The notes below the pieces were generated by a model, which saw only the letters and a list, made by a program, of their open reading frames with translations, searched no databases and had not been told where the DNA came from. From assembly GCA_964652155.1 (NCBI GenBank), contig CAZZBK010000017.1:1-57335 (forward strand): a DNA stretch of 57,335 nt, in the 5' to 3' direction. A program made the translations under genes and the position numbers. This DNA is from CAZZBK01 sp964652155. Its GTDB lineage: Bacteria > Planctomycetota > Planctomycetia > Pirellulales > PNKZ01. Each line of letters begins with the position of its first letter. The first letter of the stretch is position 1. Of this stretch, positions 22,892 to 30,941 are shown one piece after another.

Positions 22892-25549
22892 ATGTCCGCG
22901 CTGCGTCCCTATATCGTGTCGGCCAAAGAGCGGCTCTCCGCGGGTCGAGCCAAGCTGCAACAGCGGCATCAGAAAGGCTCGCCGGGGGTTCAAGTCTGCC
23001 GGGCCCTCACCGAGCTGGTCGACGGCATCCTGGTCGAGCTGTTCGAGCACGCGCTCCGCGAGCTGTTTGACGACCGCCCCGACGCGCTCAAAGAGCAAAT
23101 CGCGATCGTGGCGATGGGGGGCTACGGCCGCGGCGACGTCGCCCCTTACAGCGACGTCGACCTGATGATCCTGCACCACCGCGCCGCGGCCAGCCGGCTG
23201 CCGCCGCTCGCCGAGCGGCTGGTGCGCGACGTGTACGACGTGGGCTTTATCCTCGGGCAGAGCGTCCGCACGCCGCAAGAGGCCTGCGAACTGGCACTGG
23301 GGGACGCCACGATCTTCACCACGCTCGTCGAGTCGCGGTTGCTCTGCGGCAGCGCGGAATTGTTCGCCGACTTCCAACGCCGCTTCAGCCGCATGGCCCA
23401 GCACAACCGCGCCAAGCTCATCACCGACATCGAACACGCCCGGGCACAAGAGCGCTCGCAGTACGGCGAGACGGTCTATCTGCTCGAGCCGAACGTGAAG
23501 CGCTCGCCCGGCGCGTTGCGCGACTTGCAGTTGCTCCGCTGGATTGGCTATGCCGCCTACGGCACGAACGACCCCGACACGCTCAAGCTGCAAGGGCATT
23601 TGTGGCGCGACGATCACGAGCTGTTGCAGCGTGCCCGCGATTACCTATTGCGATTGCGCAACGAAATGCACTTTGCCGCGCAAAAGCCCAACGATCAACT
23701 CGATCGCGGCGAGCAATTGCGGCTCTCCACGGTGATGGGCTTTGAGAATCGCGAAGGGCTGCTGGCGGTCGAGCAGTTCATGAGCGAGTACTTTCGGCTC
23801 ACACAGGGGGTGCAAAGCATCGTCACCCGCTTCATGACCCGTGCCCGGCCTGTCCGCTGGTGGCGGCGTGTCTTGCGGCCGCTCATCGCGCATCAGTTCG
23901 AGCGCGACTTTCTCGTCGGCCCGCAGCATATCTCGGTGAACCGACATGCCTTGCCGCGGATGGGCGAAGACCTGTCCGAGATTGTCCGCCTGTGCGACAT
24001 CGCCAACCTGTACGACAAATCCATCGCCGCCGAGAGTTTGGAGCGCATCCGCCCGTTGGTGGCCACGCTGAGCGATCGGGTATCGAGCGTCGCGGCCGAG
24101 CGGTTTATCTCGCTGCTGCAACAGCCGGCCCGGCTCGGTGAAATGCTGCGGCACCTCTATGATCTGGGCGTGCTCGAGCGGCTCGTGCCCCACTTCCGTC
24201 ACGCGCGAGGCCTGTTGCAGTTCAACGCCTATCACAAGTTCACCGTCGACGAGCACAGCCTGCGCGCGGTCGAGGCCGCCACGGCCATGATGCACGACAC
24301 CGGACCGCTGGGCACCGTCTACCGGCAACTCAAACGCAAGTGGCTGTTGCATCTGGCGCTGCTATTGCACGACCTGGGCAAAGGCTTTGTCGAGGATCAT
24401 AGCGACGTCGGGCTGCGGATCGCCGCCGATGTTGCCGAGCGGTTGCAGCTCGACGATGCCGACGCCGAGACGCTCAAGTTTTTGGTCCACAAACATCTGC
24501 ACATGTCGCATCTCGCGTTCCGCCGCGACACGAGCGACAACGACGTGATTGTGCGCTTCGCGGTCGAGGTGGGCAGCGTCGAAACCCTCGAAATGCTGTT
24601 CCTGCTCTCGGCTGCCGATTTGGCTGCCGTCGGCCCGGGCACGCTCAACGCCTGGAAAATTGAAGTGCTGGCCGACCTGTTCCATCGCACGATGCGGCAC
24701 CTGAGCAGCGACGACCCCACGCTGGACATGGACGCCGCGCATCAGCGTCGCCGCGACGACGTGTTGGGCCGATTCAGGAACTGCATCGACTTCAGTTGGT
24801 ACGAGCGGCAGGTGGCCGCGATGCCCGGCGCGCTGCTGCGGACGATCGAGCCCCAGGTGTTGGCCGACGACCTCGAGCAGCTCCGACCGTTGACCACCGA
24901 GACCGCGTTTGCGCGGGGCCGCTACCAGAGCGAAACGGGGACGGTCGAGTACCGTGTCGGCACCTATGAGAGCATCACGCCGGGCATTTTTCACAAGCTG
25001 ACCGGCGCGCTCACCAGTCAAGGGTTGCAGATCCTCTCGGCCGAGATCATCACGCTCTCCGATGGCTTGGTCTTCGACCGGTTCAGCGTGCAGGACCCGG
25101 ATTTTCGCGGCGAGCCACCGCTGTCGCGCATCGAAGATGTGTGCCGCTCGCTGACCCGCGCACTGCAAGCACGAGACTACCGAGCGCCGGTCTTTCGCCG
25201 CTTGTGGGGTGCCGCGCCGACGCTGCCAATGCAGAGTGTCGCGCCGTTGCCGACGCGCGTGCTGTGCGACAACAGCACGTCCGATCGGTACACGATTCTC
25301 GACATTTTTGCCGCCAACCGCATGGGCTTGCTGTACACCATCACGCACACGCTCTTCGAGCTGGGGTTGAGCGTGGCGGCCGCCCGCATCGGCACGTATC
25401 TCGACCAGGTGGTCGACGTGTTTTATGTGACCGATCAGTCGCAGCACAAGCTCGAGGAAGGCGATCGGCTCAACGAAGTCCGCCGCCGCCTGCTCGACGC
25501 CATTGCGAACCTCGAGCAGCAAGAGACTGAGCGCGCGCGAGGGGTGTGA
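22892..25549 (+). CDS. glnD: PII uridylyltransferase/uridylyl-removing enzyme
   Basis: This 885-residue bifunctional sensor of glutamine adds or removes UMP on PII Tyr51. The nucleotidyltransferase domain has GGYGRGDVAPYSDVDL (residues 76-91, catalytic Asp88 and Asp90). A GlnD/NT linker follows, then the HD hydrolase with LLHDLGKG (His493, Asp494), and two C-terminal ACT domains, GIFHKLTGALTSQGLQIL near 700-725 and DIFAANRMGLLYTITHTLF near 805-825. The length matches GlnD. It lies in the same direction as amtB and glnK, separated by a repeat-rich 582 bp, so it probably has its own promoter. Together with glnA it makes a coherent nitrogen-sensing set. Confidence 0.95.
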   Translation: MSALRPYIVSAKERLSAGRAKLQQRHQKGSPGVQVCRALTELVDGILVELFEHALRELFDDRPDALKEQIAIVAMGGYGRGDVAPYSDVDLMILHHRAAASRLPPLAERLVRDVYDVGFILGQSVRTPQEACELALGDATIFTTLVESRLLCGSAELFADFQRRFSRMAQHNRAKLITDIEHARAQERSQYGETVYLLEPNVKRSPGALRDLQLLRWIGYAAYGTNDPDTLKLQGHLWRDDHELLQRARDYLLRLRNEMHFAAQKPNDQLDRGEQLRLSTVMGFENREGLLAVEQFMSEYFRLTQGVQSIVTRFMTRARPVRWWRRVLRPLIAHQFERDFLVGPQHISVNRHALPRMGEDLSEIVRLCDIANLYDKSIAAESLERIRPLVATLSDRVSSVAAERFISLLQQPARLGEMLRHLYDLGVLERLVPHFRHARGLLQFNAYHKFTVDEHSLRAVEAATAMMHDTGPLGTVYRQLKRKWLLHLALLLHDLGKGFVEDHSDVGLRIAADVAERLQLDDADAETLKFLVHKHLHMSHLAFRRDTSDNDVIVRFAVEVGSVETLEMLFLLSAADLAAVGPGTLNAWKIEVLADLFHRTMRHLSSDDPTLDMDAAHQRRRDDVLGRFRNCIDFSWYERQVAAMPGALLRTIEPQVLADDLEQLRPLTTETAFARGRYQSETGTVEYRVGTYESITPGIFHKLTGALTSQGLQILSAEIITLSDGLVFDRFSVQDPDFRGEPPLSRIEDVCRSLTRALQARDYRAPVFRRLWGAAPTLPMQSVAPLPTRVLCDNSTSDRYTILDIFAANRMGLLYTITHTLFELGLSVAAARIGTYLDQVVDVFYVTDQSQHKLEEGDRLNEVRRRLLDAIANLEQQETERARGV

Positions 25550-25671
25550 CCAGCTCGACAAACAACCATCGCGATGCTGACGTGAGCGCGTGGATCGATG
25601 TTCCATAGCCGGTCCCTCGGGGACCGGACCTGAACGCACAATGCCGTCTTCGTTCAGCTTGTACGTTGCGC

Positions 25672-26103
25672 TTAGAATTCCAGTCGGCGGATGAATTTGC
25701 AGCCGACCAAAAACGCTTGGTCGCCGCCGTCTTCGATCGCCCGGCAGTGCATCACCTCGGCCGATAGATACAGCGTCTGCGATGAGCCCGAGAGCGCGAC
25801 CAACAGCCGATCGGACTCGGGCACGTGGGGCGAGAAGTACGAGAATCCGCCCGACGACAGATCGCGGCACAAGACTTTGTGCATGTCGTCGCGGCGGGGC
25901 AGTCGGCCGTCGACGATCGCCCCCACCTCCTGCTCGACCGCGAAGCGGTTCCGGCCTTTGCCACGGCGATCGCTATCGTCTTCCTCGGGCTCGCTGAGGA
26001 TGCGGTGGACCAACTGAAAAAAGCTGGCGTCATACGCCGCCGTATTCTCGGCCGAGCCACCCCAGGCCGACACACCATAATTCGTCGTTGGGTTCATTGC
26101 CAT
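25672..26103 (-). CDS. PilZ-domain protein
   Basis: This protein of about 143 residues has a C-terminal PilZ domain, a cyclic-di-GMP receptor fold. The Arg-rich entry (SDRRGKGRNRF) is followed by DLSSGGFSYF, matching the RxxxR and D/NxSxxG ligand motifs, and by beta strands ending VGCKFIRRLEF. The ATG at 26103, with AGGA four bases upstream, is preferred over a TTG start at 26199. The short N-terminal part is not recognised. No partner motor, secretion or polysaccharide gene lies next to it, so the process controlled is unknown. It is oppositely oriented to glnD and convergent with it. Confidence 0.78.
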   Translation of the reverse strand: MAMNPTTNYGVSAWGGSAENTAAYDASFFQLVHRILSEPEEDDSDRRGKGRNRFAVEQEVGAIVDGRLPRRDDMHKVLCRDLSSGGFSYFSPHVPESDRLLVALSGSSQTLYLSAEVMHCRAIEDGGDQAFLVGCKFIRRLEF

Positions 26104-26329
26104 GCGGTCCTGCGTGCGATACACGAAACTTTCGACCTGAAGTGCACCGTACAACTCATAGCTCACAACCCCATTGGAGGCAAATTTGCCCCCGTCCAAT
26201 CGCTACAACCGCGCCGAGCGCTCGCGGGCGCGCCCGACAAAATCGACGTGTACACTCCCGCCCGGGGGCGGTACATTCATCGCACGCCCGCAACGATCTT
26301 TTTTAGCCCCATGAACGTGTGATGCCGCT

Positions 26330-28246
26330 ATGTCGTGGAACCAAATTTTTGGACGCAAATCGATCGAAACCCTGCTCGCCGAAATGGCCGGCGAACACCG
26401 CCTGCACCGGGTCCTGGGCCCCATCTCGCTCACCGCCCTGGGGGTCGGAGCGATCATCGGCTCGGGTATCTTCGTCATGACCGGCCGCGCCGCCATGCAA
26501 GACGCCGGACCCGCCATCATGCTCAGCTACTGCGTGGCGGGCCTGGGCTGCGCGCTGGCCGCGTTCTGCTATGCCGAGTTCGCCTCCTTGGCCCCCGTCG
26601 CCGGCTCGGCCTACACCTACGCCTATGCCACGCTCGGCGAAATCTTCGCCTGGATCATCGGCTGGGACCTGGTCCTCGAGTACGCCATGAGCTGCGCCAC
26701 CGTCGCCTCGGCCTGGAGCAACTATCTGAACGTCTTCTTACATGACGTCTTCGGTTGGCAAATACCCGCGCGGTTCATCACCAACCCGTTCGACTACACC
26801 GGCGGCGGCTTTGCCATGAACGTCCCGGCCGTGGTCATCATGGCGCTGGTCACCTACATCCTGGTCATTGGCATCCGCGAGAGCGCCGTGGCCAACGCCA
26901 TCCTCACCTGCGTCAAACTCGGCGTCGTGCTGTTCGTCATCGCCGTCGGCTATCAGTACATCAGCACCGACAACTGGACCCAAGTCTCGATGGTCGAACG
27001 CCGCACCCCCGCCGAGTCGTTCGTCATACCCGGCGTGGTCAAAACTCTGGTCGAAGCACGTGACGAAAAAGCGGGCGGCCAGTTGACCCAAGAACAGCAG
27101 GAGCAGGAAGTCGCCGCGATGATCGCGATGGTCTCGGCCGAGTACCGGCTCGAACATATCCCCGACGAGGTCGAGCGACTGCACCAACTCGGCAAGTTCG
27201 ACGATGCCGAAGCCCAACGCCTAACCCAAAAGAACCGCGAAAAATATCAGCCGCTCGGACCCCAGACCGATGCCGACAAAGCCTTCGTCCACGAGGCGCT
27301 CACCACCGTGCGCGCCAAGGCGCACGAGACCCTGACCGACAAATGGGGCATCCTGGGCTACCTTGGCCTAAACACCACGCTCACCAAAATCGACGACTCG
27401 GTCCGCAGCAACTTCATGCCCTTCGGCATCTCGGGGCTCATGCTCGGTGCCTCGATCGTGTTCTTCGCCTTCATCGGTTTCGACTCGATCTCGACCCATT
27501 CGGAAGAAGCCATTAAGCCGCAACGTGACGTGCCGATCGGCATCATCGCCTCGCTCGTGTTGTGTACGCTGCTGTACTTGGCGGTCTCGGCCGTCATCAC
27601 GGGCATGGTCCCGTACCCCGAGATCAACGCCAAAACGGCGGTCGCTTCGGCGTTCAGCGAGCGCGCCAAGATCGACAACAACCCGACGCTCCGCTTCTCG
27701 TCGGCGCTCATTTCGACCGGCGCGCTAGCCGGCATGACGAGCGTCTTGCTGATCACGTTCTTAAGCCAGGCGCGCGTCTTCCTGGCGATGGCCCGCGATC
27801 GGCTGCTGCCGCAGTCGATTTTTGGCGCCATTCACCCCAAGTACGGCACACCGCACATCTCGACGATCGGCACGGGGGTGGTGATCTGCCTGGTGGCCGC
27901 GTTCACGCCGATCCACAAGCTCGAAGAAATGGTCAACATCGGCACGCTGTTCGCCTTTGTGGTGGTCTGCGCCGCGGTGCTGATCTTGCGCTTCCGTCGG
28001 CCCGACATGCATCGGCCGTTCCGCACGCCGCTGCTGATTGTCGTCGCGCCGCTGGGCATCGCGGTGAATCTGCTCATGATGTTCTTCTTGCCCGTCGACA
28101 CTTGGATACGACTATTCGCCTGGCTGGCGTTGGGCCTCGTCATCTATTTCTGCTACGGCATGCGACACAGCGTGCTGGGGCACGAGTTGGAGCGGCAACT
28201 CCGCGTCCACGGCGCCTCACCCACCGACGCTCCGCTCGATTCGTAA
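26330..28246 (+). CDS. APC-family amino acid permease with large soluble insert
   Basis: This 638-residue inner-membrane permease of the CAT/YfnA type has about twelve membrane segments. Landmarks are GVGAIIGSGIFVMTG (unwound TM1 substrate-binding motif), AGLGCALAAFCYAEFASLAP (TM2-3) and FFAFIGFDSISTHSEEAI (TM6 region). Most relatives are 460-500 residues long. This one carries about 130 hydrophilic residues (about 220-350, rich in Glu, Gln and Lys, including QEQQEQEVAAM) between membrane segments, predicted helical and possibly coiled-coil. The insert could be a regulatory or interaction module. Substrate is unknown; cationic or branched amino acids are typical of the family. Confidence 0.88.
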   Translation: MSWNQIFGRKSIETLLAEMAGEHRLHRVLGPISLTALGVGAIIGSGIFVMTGRAAMQDAGPAIMLSYCVAGLGCALAAFCYAEFASLAPVAGSAYTYAYATLGEIFAWIIGWDLVLEYAMSCATVASAWSNYLNVFLHDVFGWQIPARFITNPFDYTGGGFAMNVPAVVIMALVTYILVIGIRESAVANAILTCVKLGVVLFVIAVGYQYISTDNWTQVSMVERRTPAESFVIPGVVKTLVEARDEKAGGQLTQEQQEQEVAAMIAMVSAEYRLEHIPDEVERLHQLGKFDDAEAQRLTQKNREKYQPLGPQTDADKAFVHEALTTVRAKAHETLTDKWGILGYLGLNTTLTKIDDSVRSNFMPFGISGLMLGASIVFFAFIGFDSISTHSEEAIKPQRDVPIGIIASLVLCTLLYLAVSAVITGMVPYPEINAKTAVASAFSERAKIDNNPTLRFSSALISTGALAGMTSVLLITFLSQARVFLAMARDRLLPQSIFGAIHPKYGTPHISTIGTGVVICLVAAFTPIHKLEEMVNIGTLFAFVVVCAAVLILRFRRPDMHRPFRTPLLIVVAPLGIAVNLLMMFFLPVDTWIRLFAWLALGLVIYFCYGMRHSVLGHELERQLRVHGASPTDAPLDS

Positions 28247-28274
28247 GTTGAACGACGTTGTGATTTCATCCTCG

Positions 28275-28323
28275 TTAGCCGCGACGCGCAGCGGAGCGCG
28301 TGACGATGGCGCGTCGTGGCTAA
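28275..28323. terminator. inverted repeat between convergent permease and prpC genes
   Basis: TTAGCCGCGACGCGC (28275-28289) pairs with GCGCGTCGTGGCTAA (28309-28323) with one mismatch. It lies between convergent genes, so it could serve as a bidirectional terminator. It shares the TTAGCCGCG word with the palindrome at 39761-39787. Confidence 0.5.
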
Positions 28324-28349
28324 TTATTTGAAAAACACGCATCGGCCGC

Positions 28350-29468
28350 TCAACGCCCGGCGAGCGGCAGCCAACTCCGCGCCGCGACGCCAACGTATCG
28401 GGCTGAGGGCCGAATCAGTCGATTGTGATCGAGCTGCTCGATGATGTGCGCGCACCAGCCGGCCACCCGCGCCATCACAAACAACGGCGTGTAAATGCTC
28501 ACGGGCAACTGCATGTAGTGGTACAGCCGCGCGCTGGGCCAGTCGACGTTCGGCGGCAGCTTTTTCTCGGCGTGCACCACCCCCTCGATCACCTCGGCGG
28601 TCTGCTCCATTGCGGCGTGCCCGGTCTCGGCGGCCAATGTCCGACACCAATCCTTGAGGAACTCGGCGCGCGGGTCGCGATCCTTGTAGACCCGATGCCC
28701 AAAGCCCATGATCCGCACTTTCTTGGCCAGGGCGTCGCGGATCCACGACTCGGCGTTCTCGGGCGCGCCGACCTGCTGCAACACTTCCAGCACGCGCTCG
28801 TTGGCGCCGCCGTGCAACGGTCCCTTGAGCGCGCCAATCGCGGCGGTCACGGCCGAGTGCAGATCGGCGAGCGTCGACGCCACGACCCGCGCCGAGAAGG
28901 TCGAGGCGTTGAACTCATGCTCGGCGTACAAAATCATCGACACGTCAAAGGCCTTGACCCAGCGTGGGTCGGGCTCGCGGCGAAAGTACATCCACAAGAA
29001 ATTCTCCGACCACGTGCGCCGCGGGTCGGCCGCCACCGGCTCTTGGCCCTGCACCATTCGCGCCCGCGCGGCAAGCAACACGGGTAACTGTGCCACGAGC
29101 CGCTCGGCCTTGCGCACGTTCGCCTCGTGCGCGTTGTCGTTCACCTCACGCTCCCAATGCGCCAGCAGACTGCATCCGCTCCGCATCACATCCATCATCG
29201 GGGCGTCGAGGGGAATCTGACGCAAGGTCCGGATGATCTCTTCCGGCACGCGGGCCGCGTCGGCCAGCCGCTTGCGAAACGCGAGTAACTCATCGGCCGC
29301 GGGCAACTCGCCGTGCAGCAGCAAATACGCGACCTCTTCGTACACCGCGTGTTGCCCAAGCTCGTCGATCGGATAGCCGCGATAGTTCAAGCCGGTCGTC
29401 AACGAGCTGACGGCCGTCTCGCCGGCCACGATCCCTTCGAGTCCCGGGCTGTAGGTTGGTTCGCTCAT
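28350..29468 (-). CDS. prpC: 2-methylcitrate synthase / citrate synthase
   Basis: This 372-residue enzyme condenses propionyl-CoA (or acetyl-CoA) with oxaloacetate. Family motifs are GLEGIVAGETAVS and GLNYRGYPI at the N-terminus, KGPLHGGANE (substrate His) and GFGHRVYKDRDPRA (catalytic His) in the large domain. The short form and the adjacent methylisocitrate lyase, overlapping by 4 bp, favour the methylcitrate cycle rather than the Krebs cycle. The usual catalytic Asp region is present but not pinned to one residue. There is no prpD or acnD in the window, so any aconitase-type step must come from elsewhere. Confidence 0.88.
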   Translation of the reverse strand: MSEPTYSPGLEGIVAGETAVSSLTTGLNYRGYPIDELGQHAVYEEVAYLLLHGELPAADELLAFRKRLADAARVPEEIIRTLRQIPLDAPMMDVMRSGCSLLAHWEREVNDNAHEANVRKAERLVAQLPVLLAARARMVQGQEPVAADPRRTWSENFLWMYFRREPDPRWVKAFDVSMILYAEHEFNASTFSARVVASTLADLHSAVTAAIGALKGPLHGGANERVLEVLQQVGAPENAESWIRDALAKKVRIMGFGHRVYKDRDPRAEFLKDWCRTLAAETGHAAMEQTAEVIEGVVHAEKKLPPNVDWPSARLYHYMQLPVSIYTPLFVMARVAGWCAHIIEQLDHNRLIRPSARYVGVAARSWLPLAGR

Positions 29469-30379
29469 GATGCGCTCTCCGAGTCAGGCCCCGCCGCGTC
29501 CGCGTCGCGCAGGCCGAAATACGCCTGATCGCGCCGTTGGTAGTCGTCGTAGCGGAGCAAATCGTACAGCTCTTGGCGCGTTTGCATCAGGTCGAGCAGC
29601 GAGCGCTGCGAGTGCTCGTCGGCGATCACGTCGAGCGCCACCTCGACGGCCTTCATCGCCACCCGCAGCAGGGTCACCGGCATGAGCACCGCCGAGTAGC
29701 CCAGATCGGCTAACTCGTCGAGCGACAGCAAGGGGCTCTGCCCGAACTCGGTCATGTTGGCCATCAGGGGTGCGTCGATGGCCTGGGCAAACGCCTCGAA
29801 CTCGGCGGGCGTTTTCAGGGCCTCGGGAAAGATCCAGTCGGCTCCCGCCTCGAGGTACAGCCGCGCCCGGGCGATGGCGTCGTCCAGGTCGGTGACCCCG
29901 CGGGCGTCGGTTCGGGCGATGATGACCAACTGGCTGTCGTCACGCGCGGCGGCGGCGGCGCGCAACTTCGCGCACATCTCGGCGGGCTCAACGAGCGACT
30001 TGCCGCTCAGGTGTCCGCAGCGTTTGGGTAGTCGCTGATCTTCCAGTTGAATGGCCGCCGCGCCGACCGCTTCCAACTCTCGCACCGCGCGCTCGACGTT
30101 CACCGCCTCGCCAAAACCGGTGTCGGCGTCGACGATCACCGGCAACTCGGTCGCCCGTGTGAGCAAGCGTGTGTGCTCGACCAACTCGGTGAGCGTGAAC
30201 AGCCCGATATCGGGCAGCGCGAGCGTGCCGGCCGAGAAAGCTCCGCCCGATAAATACATCGCCTCGAACCCGGCCTGCTCGATCATCCGCCCCACCAGTG
30301 GGTTGAACGCCCCGGGCACGAGGATCGTCGAATCGGCCACCGCGTCGCGCAGCAGCTTTCCCTTGGATGGTTGCGTCAC
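29465..30379 (-). CDS. prpB: methylisocitrate lyase
   Basis: This 304-residue TIM-barrel enzyme of the isocitrate-lyase/PEP-mutase family splits 2-methylisocitrate into pyruvate and succinate. Motifs are VPGAFNPLVGRMIEQAGF, the DADTGFG magnesium-binding loop, and KRCGHLSGK with the catalytic Cys (family motif KRCGH). Length matches PrpB. It is the first gene of the pair; its end overlaps prpC by 4 bases, showing translational coupling. A short promoter-proximal region with palindromes lies upstream. Confidence 0.92.
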   Translation of the reverse strand: MTQPSKGKLLRDAVADSTILVPGAFNPLVGRMIEQAGFEAMYLSGGAFSAGTLALPDIGLFTLTELVEHTRLLTRATELPVIVDADTGFGEAVNVERAVRELEAVGAAAIQLEDQRLPKRCGHLSGKSLVEPAEMCAKLRAAAAARDDSQLVIIARTDARGVTDLDDAIARARLYLEAGADWIFPEALKTPAEFEAFAQAIDAPLMANMTEFGQSPLLSLDELADLGYSAVLMPVTLLRVAMKAVEVALDVIADEHSQRSLLDLMQTRQELYDLLRYDDYQRRDQAYFGLRDADAAGPDSESAS

Positions 30380-30517
30380 GGTGAATCCTTATCGAGCAAC
30401 GGGCGTAGGCAGAGCGGTCGACAGCAACGTCGCCGCGGGCAAGTCTAGCGGTTGGTCCCGTCATCTGGCAATCAAGTCGCGTGGGTGAGGCGAAAGACTG
30501 CCACGTCAACTGGGTAG

Positions 30518-30623
30518 CCCCGACAACTGGTTGTCGGGGTCGCCGCAGGCGACAAGAGGCGCTGCTTGGTCACGCTTCCATGTCCTCGTGTGGCTGCGCC
30601 ACCCTGACAACCCGTTGTCAGGG
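30518..30623. repeat. pair of GACAAC/GTTGTC hairpins
   Basis: CCCCGACAAC-TG-GTTGTCGGGG at 30518-30539 and CCCTGACAAC-CC-GTTGTCAGGG at 30602-30623 are perfect 10-bp stems. The two are about 60 bp apart and differ by a compensatory base change in the stem (C-G to T-A), which supports selection on structure. Confidence 0.7.
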
Positions 30624-30648
30624 CCACCCACGGCGCTTGGGCAATCGA

Positions 30649-30762
30649 GTGTGAGCGTCAGCGTTGTGGGTGGCTGGTGGTTTGCGAAGCAAACCCCGGC
30701 GAGTGACATGTGACACCGCCTCGAAGTGAGCCGGGGTTTGCTTCGCAAACCACCAGCCACCC
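30649..30762 (+). repeat. dispersed GGTGGCTGG palindromic element, copy E
   Basis: It starts GTGTGAGCGTCAGCGTT. Arms GGTGGCTGGTGGTTTGCGAAG and CTTCGCAAACCACCAGCCACC are a perfect match, the best-preserved pair of the family. The centre is GAGTGACATGTGACACCGCC. Confidence 0.8.
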
Positions 30763-30941
30763 GCTGAATGATGCCCTTGATGTCAGATCCTACGATTTAC
30801 CAACTTTGAAGACGCTCACACGACAATCGAGTCGCGTGGGAGAGGCGAAGCGCGACTTTTGCTTGACCTGACGCGCTCCCTCGCCGACACTCAAGCTGCC
30901 GCTACAAAATGCTCGCCGCCACGACCCGGACGTGCCCACCC

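Larger units (their letters stand above)
30380..30941. other. repeat-rich intergenic region between divergent genes
   Basis: This contains two perfect small hairpins (30518-30539 and 30602-30623), the palindromic element copy E (30649-30762) and presumably promoters for prpB and the cyanophycinase-like gene. No convincing -35/-10 pair was found, although TACAAA at 30903-30908 could be part of one. No RNA gene or further coding frame is supported. Confidence 0.5.
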
